DNA of 64,000 bases, from assembly GCF_000025565.1 (NCBI RefSeq), contig NC_014121.1, forward strand, positions 1,860,001 to 1,924,000. Direction: 5' to 3'. The translations under genes were made by a program, and so were the position numbers. This DNA comes from Enterobacter cloacae subsp. cloacae ATCC 13047. GTDB taxonomy: Bacteria; Pseudomonadota; Gammaproteobacteria; Enterobacterales; Enterobacteriaceae. The notes beneath the pieces were generated by a model, which saw only the letters and a list, made by a program, of their open reading frames with translations, searched no databases and was not told where the DNA came from. Shown here piece after piece: positions 61,085 through 64,000 of this stretch (position 1 is the first letter of the stretch; the number at the start of each line of letters is the position of its first letter).

Positions 61085-62628
61085 TACTCTCCCTCCCCAT
61101 GTTCGCGCACCTCGGTGATGTTGATGGCATCAATCCGGCTGCTGTTGAAGAGGTTAAATTTGGTGTCAGAGCCGTGGCAGCCGTCGCCAAAGGTGAAGCC
61201 GCAGCCGTTACGTTCCGGGAAGGCATCGCGCGCCATTTCACGGTGGCTGGTGGGGATCACGAAACGATCCTCATAGTTGGCGATGGCCAGATAGCGGTAC
61301 ATCTCTTCAACCTGTTCCACGGTAAGGCCTACCTCCTCAATCGCACGGGTGTCCGTGACGCCTTCTACCGTCTGGGAGCGCTTGTAGTGTCGCATCGCCA
61401 TCATGCGTTTAAGGGCGCGCAGCACCGGGCCGGTATCTCCCGCGCTGAGCATGTTCGCCAGATACTGCACGGGAATGCGCAGGCTCTCTACGGCAGGCAG
61501 GACGCTGTCGCTCTGCGGCAGACCGCCTGCGTCAGCGTAGGACTGGATCGGTGACAGCGGCGGCACATACCAGACCATCGGCAGGGTGCGGTATTCCGGG
61601 TGCAGCGGCAGGGCCAGCTTCCAGTCCATCGCCATTTTGTAGACCGGGGAGCGCTGGGCCGCATCAATCACGTTCTGCGGAATGCCCTGTTTCAGCGCTT
61701 CTTCAATCACCGCCGGGTCGTTCGGGTTGAGGAACACGTCGCACTGGCGCTCGTAGAGATCGGTTTCATGCTCGGTACTGGCGGCCTCCTCAATACGGTC
61801 CGCGTCATACAGCAGCACGCCGAGATAGCGGATGCGCCCGACGCAGGTTTCCGAGCAGACGGTCGGCTGGCCGGATTCAATGCGCGGGTAGCAGAAGATG
61901 CATTTTTCTGACTTGCCGCTCTTCCAGTTGAAGTAGATCTTTTTGTACGGACAACCGCTGATGCACAGACGCCAGCCGCGGCATTTGTCCTGATCAATCA
62001 GCACAATGCCGTCCTCTTCGCGCTTGTAAATGGCGCCGCTCGGGCAGGTGGCGACGCAGCTTGGGTTCAGGCAGTGCTCGCACAGGCGCGGCAGGTACAT
62101 CATGAAGGTGTTTTCAAACTGGCCGTACATCTCTTTCTGGATCTTCTGGAAGTTACGGTCGCGGGCGCGTTTTTCGAATTCGCCGCCCAGCAGCTCCTCC
62201 CAGTTGGGTCCCCAGACGATTTTATCCATCCGCTTGCCGTCAATCAGCGAGCGCGGGCGAGCGGTAGGGAGGTGATCCCCCTCCGGCGCGCGGTGCAGAT
62301 CCTGATAGTCAAAGGTAAAGGGCTCATAGTAATCGTCAATCTGCGGCATGACGGGGTTAGAAAATATTTTCGACAGCACCCCCATTTTGCCGCCGAGACG
62401 CGGCGTCAGCTTACCGTGAATACCGCGGATCCAGCCGCCTTGCCACTCCTCCTGGTCTTCCCAGTTTTTCGGGTAGCCGATCCCCGGTTTGGTCTCGACG
62501 TTGTTAAACCACGCATACTCCATCCCTTCACGCCCGGTCCAGACGTTCTTACAGGTGACCGAGCAGGTGTGGCAGCCAATGCATTTATCGAGATTCAGTA
62601 CCATGCCAACCTGTGAACGTATTTTCAT
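61084..62628 (-). CDS. narY: Nitrate reductase Z beta subunit (iron-sulfur)
   Basis: 514 residues, almost the E. coli NarY sequence. Cysteine groups for three 4Fe-4S and one 3Fe-4S clusters: CIGCHTCSVTCKNVW, CEHCLNPSCVATCP, CRGWRLCISGCP (Trp in place of one Cys gives the 3Fe-4S cluster) and CIFCYPR with CSETCVGR. It carries electrons from NarV to NarZ on the cytoplasmic face. Its start overlaps the narZ stop by four bases (ATGA). Confidence 0.95.
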   Translation of the reverse strand: MKIRSQVGMVLNLDKCIGCHTCSVTCKNVWTGREGMEYAWFNNVETKPGIGYPKNWEDQEEWQGGWIRGIHGKLTPRLGGKMGVLSKIFSNPVMPQIDDYYEPFTFDYQDLHRAPEGDHLPTARPRSLIDGKRMDKIVWGPNWEELLGGEFEKRARDRNFQKIQKEMYGQFENTFMMYLPRLCEHCLNPSCVATCPSGAIYKREEDGIVLIDQDKCRGWRLCISGCPYKKIYFNWKSGKSEKCIFCYPRIESGQPTVCSETCVGRIRYLGVLLYDADRIEEAASTEHETDLYERQCDVFLNPNDPAVIEEALKQGIPQNVIDAAQRSPVYKMAMDWKLALPLHPEYRTLPMVWYVPPLSPIQSYADAGGLPQSDSVLPAVESLRIPVQYLANMLSAGDTGPVLRALKRMMAMRHYKRSQTVEGVTDTRAIEEVGLTVEQVEEMYRYLAIANYEDRFVIPTSHREMARDAFPERNGCGFTFGDGCHGSDTKFNLFNSSRIDAINITEVREHGEGE

Positions 62629-64000
62629 TTTTTCGTCTCCTGTACCTGATCCCTACCTTCGCCATCCAGCCAGTTAATGTTTTTCATTTTGCGGATCATG
62701 ATGAACTCGTCGCGGTTGGAGCCAACGGTGCCGTAATAGTTGAAGCCGTAAGCCAGCTGCGCGTAACCGCCTATCATGTGCGTCGGTTTCGGGCAGACGC
62801 GGGTCACCGAGTTATGAATTCCGCCGCGCCGTCCGGTCACCTCTGAACCCGGAATGTTAAGAATGCGCTCCTGGGCGTGGTACATCATGGTCATACCCGG
62901 CGGCACGCGCTGGCTCACCACCGCGCGGGCGGTGAGGGCGCCGTTGGCGTTGAAGGCTTCAATCCAGTCGTTGTCCTCAATGCCCAGTTCACGCGCGTCG
63001 GTTTCACTGATCCAGACAATCGGCCCGCCGCGCGACAGGGTCTGCATCAGCAGGTTTTCACTGTAGGTAGAGTGGATGCCCCATTTCTGGTGCGGCGTCA
63101 GGAAGTTGAGCGCTTTTTCCGGGAAGCCGTTCGGCGGGATCTCGCGCATATGGCTGACGCTGCGGGTATCAATCGGCGGACGGTAAGCCACCAGACTTTC
63201 GCCGAAGGCGCGCATCCACGGGTGATCCTGATACAGCTGCTGACGGCCGGAGAGGGTGCGCCATGGGATCAGCTCGTGAACGTTGGTATAACCCGCGTTG
63301 TAGGAGACATGCTCGCTTTCCAGACCGGACCAGGTCGGGCTGGAGATGATTTTACGCGGCTGCGCCTGAATATCGCGGAAGCGGATTTTTTCATCTTCTT
63401 TATTCAGCGCCAGGTGGGTGTGGTCGCGTCCGGTCAGTTCGCCCAGCGCTTCCCATGCCTTCACCGCCACCTGACCGTTGGTTTCCGGTGCCAGCGCGAG
63501 GATCACTTCGGCGGCATCAATGGCCGTCTCGATACGCGGACGGCCTTTCGCCGGACCGTCGAGCTTGACGTAGTTCAGCTTGCCGAGGAACTCGACCTCG
63601 TTTTGCGTGTTCCACGAGATCCCTTTCCCGCCGTTGCCGAGCTTGTCCAGCAAGGGGCCGAGGGAGGTAAAGCGCTCCCAGGTTTCCGGGTAGTTACGCT
63701 CGACGACCGCAATGTTCGGCGCGGTTTTGCCGGGGATCAAATCGCATTCGCCTTTGCGCCAGTCCTGAATATCAAACGGCTGGGACAGTTCCGCCGGGGA
63801 ATCGTGCTGCAGAGGCTGCAACACGACGTCCGTTTCCGTACCAAGATGGCCGACGCACACGTCAGAGAAAACTTTGGCGATGCCTTTGTAAATCTCCCAG
63901 TCGCTGCGCGATTCCCACGCCGGGTCGACGGCGGCAGACAGCGGATGAATAAACGGATGCATGTCGGAGGTGTTCATGTCGTCCTTTTCATACCAGGTGG
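62625..64000 (-). CDS. narZ: Nitrate reductase Z alpha subunit, C-terminal part (gene continues past window)
   Basis: The frame is open to the window edge, giving the last 458 or so residues of a protein of about 1246. Recognisable segments: WYEKDDMNTSDMHPFIHPLSAAVDPAWESR, the molybdopterin-dinucleotide-binding domain with VSYNAGYTNVHELIPWRTLSGRQQLYQDHPWM, FLTPHQKWGIHSTYSENLLM and MYHAQERILNIPGSEVTGRRGGIHNSVTRVCPKPTHMIGGYAQLAYGFNYYG. This is the catalytic Mo-bisMGD subunit of membrane nitrate reductase. narZ rather than narG because the downstream genes match narYWV and the operon is next to nhoA and yddH as in E. coli. The catalytic Asp and FS0 cluster are outside the window. Confidence 0.93.
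   Translation of the reverse strand, partial: TWYEKDDMNTSDMHPFIHPLSAAVDPAWESRSDWEIYKGIAKVFSDVCVGHLGTETDVVLQPLQHDSPAELSQPFDIQDWRKGECDLIPGKTAPNIAVVERNYPETWERFTSLGPLLDKLGNGGKGISWNTQNEVEFLGKLNYVKLDGPAKGRPRIETAIDAAEVILALAPETNGQVAVKAWEALGELTGRDHTHLALNKEDEKIRFRDIQAQPRKIISSPTWSGLESEHVSYNAGYTNVHELIPWRTLSGRQQLYQDHPWMRAFGESLVAYRPPIDTRSVSHMREIPPNGFPEKALNFLTPHQKWGIHSTYSENLLMQTLSRGGPIVWISETDARELGIEDNDWIEAFNANGALTARAVVSQRVPPGMTMMYHAQERILNIPGSEVTGRRGGIHNSVTRVCPKPTHMIGGYAQLAYGFNYYGTVGSNRDEFIMIRKMKNINWLDGEGRDQVQETKK

Overview
The window is chromosomal DNA from a member of the Enterobacteriaceae. Many proteins read as near copies of E. coli K-12 products, and several blocks keep E. coli gene order: ompN-micC-nifJ-ydbJ-hslJ, ydcR-ydcSTUV-patD-ortT, ydcYZ-mnaT, curA-mcbR-yncD-yncE-ansP-yncG-pptA, and yddH-nhoA-narVWYZ. 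These blocks are interrupted by genes absent from K-12: cioAB, srfABC, a second EF-G, a sulfur-amino-acid operon and a 2-hydroxycarboxylate transporter. That mix points to Enterobacter or a close relative such as Lelliottia or Leclercia. This is inferred from gene content, not from any search.

Layout. 1-2500: the 3' end of an msbA-type gene, a DUF1294 membrane protein, small unknown proteins, a GFA-family protein and a self-contained 25-codon unit. 2500-9500: porin ompN, the sRNA micC, nifJ, a secreted YD-repeat protein, ydbJ and hslJ. 9600-12200: a cyanide-insensitive-type bd quinol oxidase (cioAB) with a DUF2474 peptide. 12500-20800: a small Cys-rich protein, ydcR, the ydcSTUV transporter with a frameshifted ydcT, patD, an unknown membrane protein and ortT. 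20900-30100: a segment lying between ortT and ydcY (adjacent in K-12) that carries an alpha/beta hydrolase, srfABC and a dppA-like gene with an internal stop. 30200-39300: ydcY, ydcZ, mnaT, a cupin regulator, curA, mcbR, yncD, yncE and ansP. 39700-47900: a P-loop kinase-like gene, then an eight-gene operon of two flavin monooxygenases, an M20 deacylase, a GNAT acetyltransferase and a polar amino-acid ABC transporter with two binding proteins. 47900-59700: yncG, pptA, an lpxL/lpxP paralogue, a malic enzyme divergent from a 2HCT transporter, an ArsR regulator with an EF-G paralogue, yddH, nhoA and a periplasmic isochorismatase-like protein. 59700-64000: narV, narW, narY and the 3' part of narZ.

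Functional themes. The 40.3-47.9 kb operon has the same enzyme set as the Bacillus S-alkylcysteine recycling operons (ytm/ytn and yxe type) and is best read as uptake and N-acetyl-dependent oxidative dealkylation of an S-substituted cysteine to recover sulfur. SrfABC combines an actin/Hsp70-fold ATPase (SrfB), a protein with a degenerate P-loop (SrfC) and a single-span membrane protein (SrfA); its molecular job cannot be read from sequence. Respiratory flexibility is shown by cioAB, narZYWV and nifJ. Two transporter genes are disrupted (ydcT by a 1-base shift, the dppA-like gene by an internal TGA), and a small membrane-protein gene near 59.4 kb may be a third. REP/BIME elements sit at five intergenic sites, as expected of an enteric core chromosome. 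No rRNA, tRNA, CRISPR, IS element or integrase was seen.
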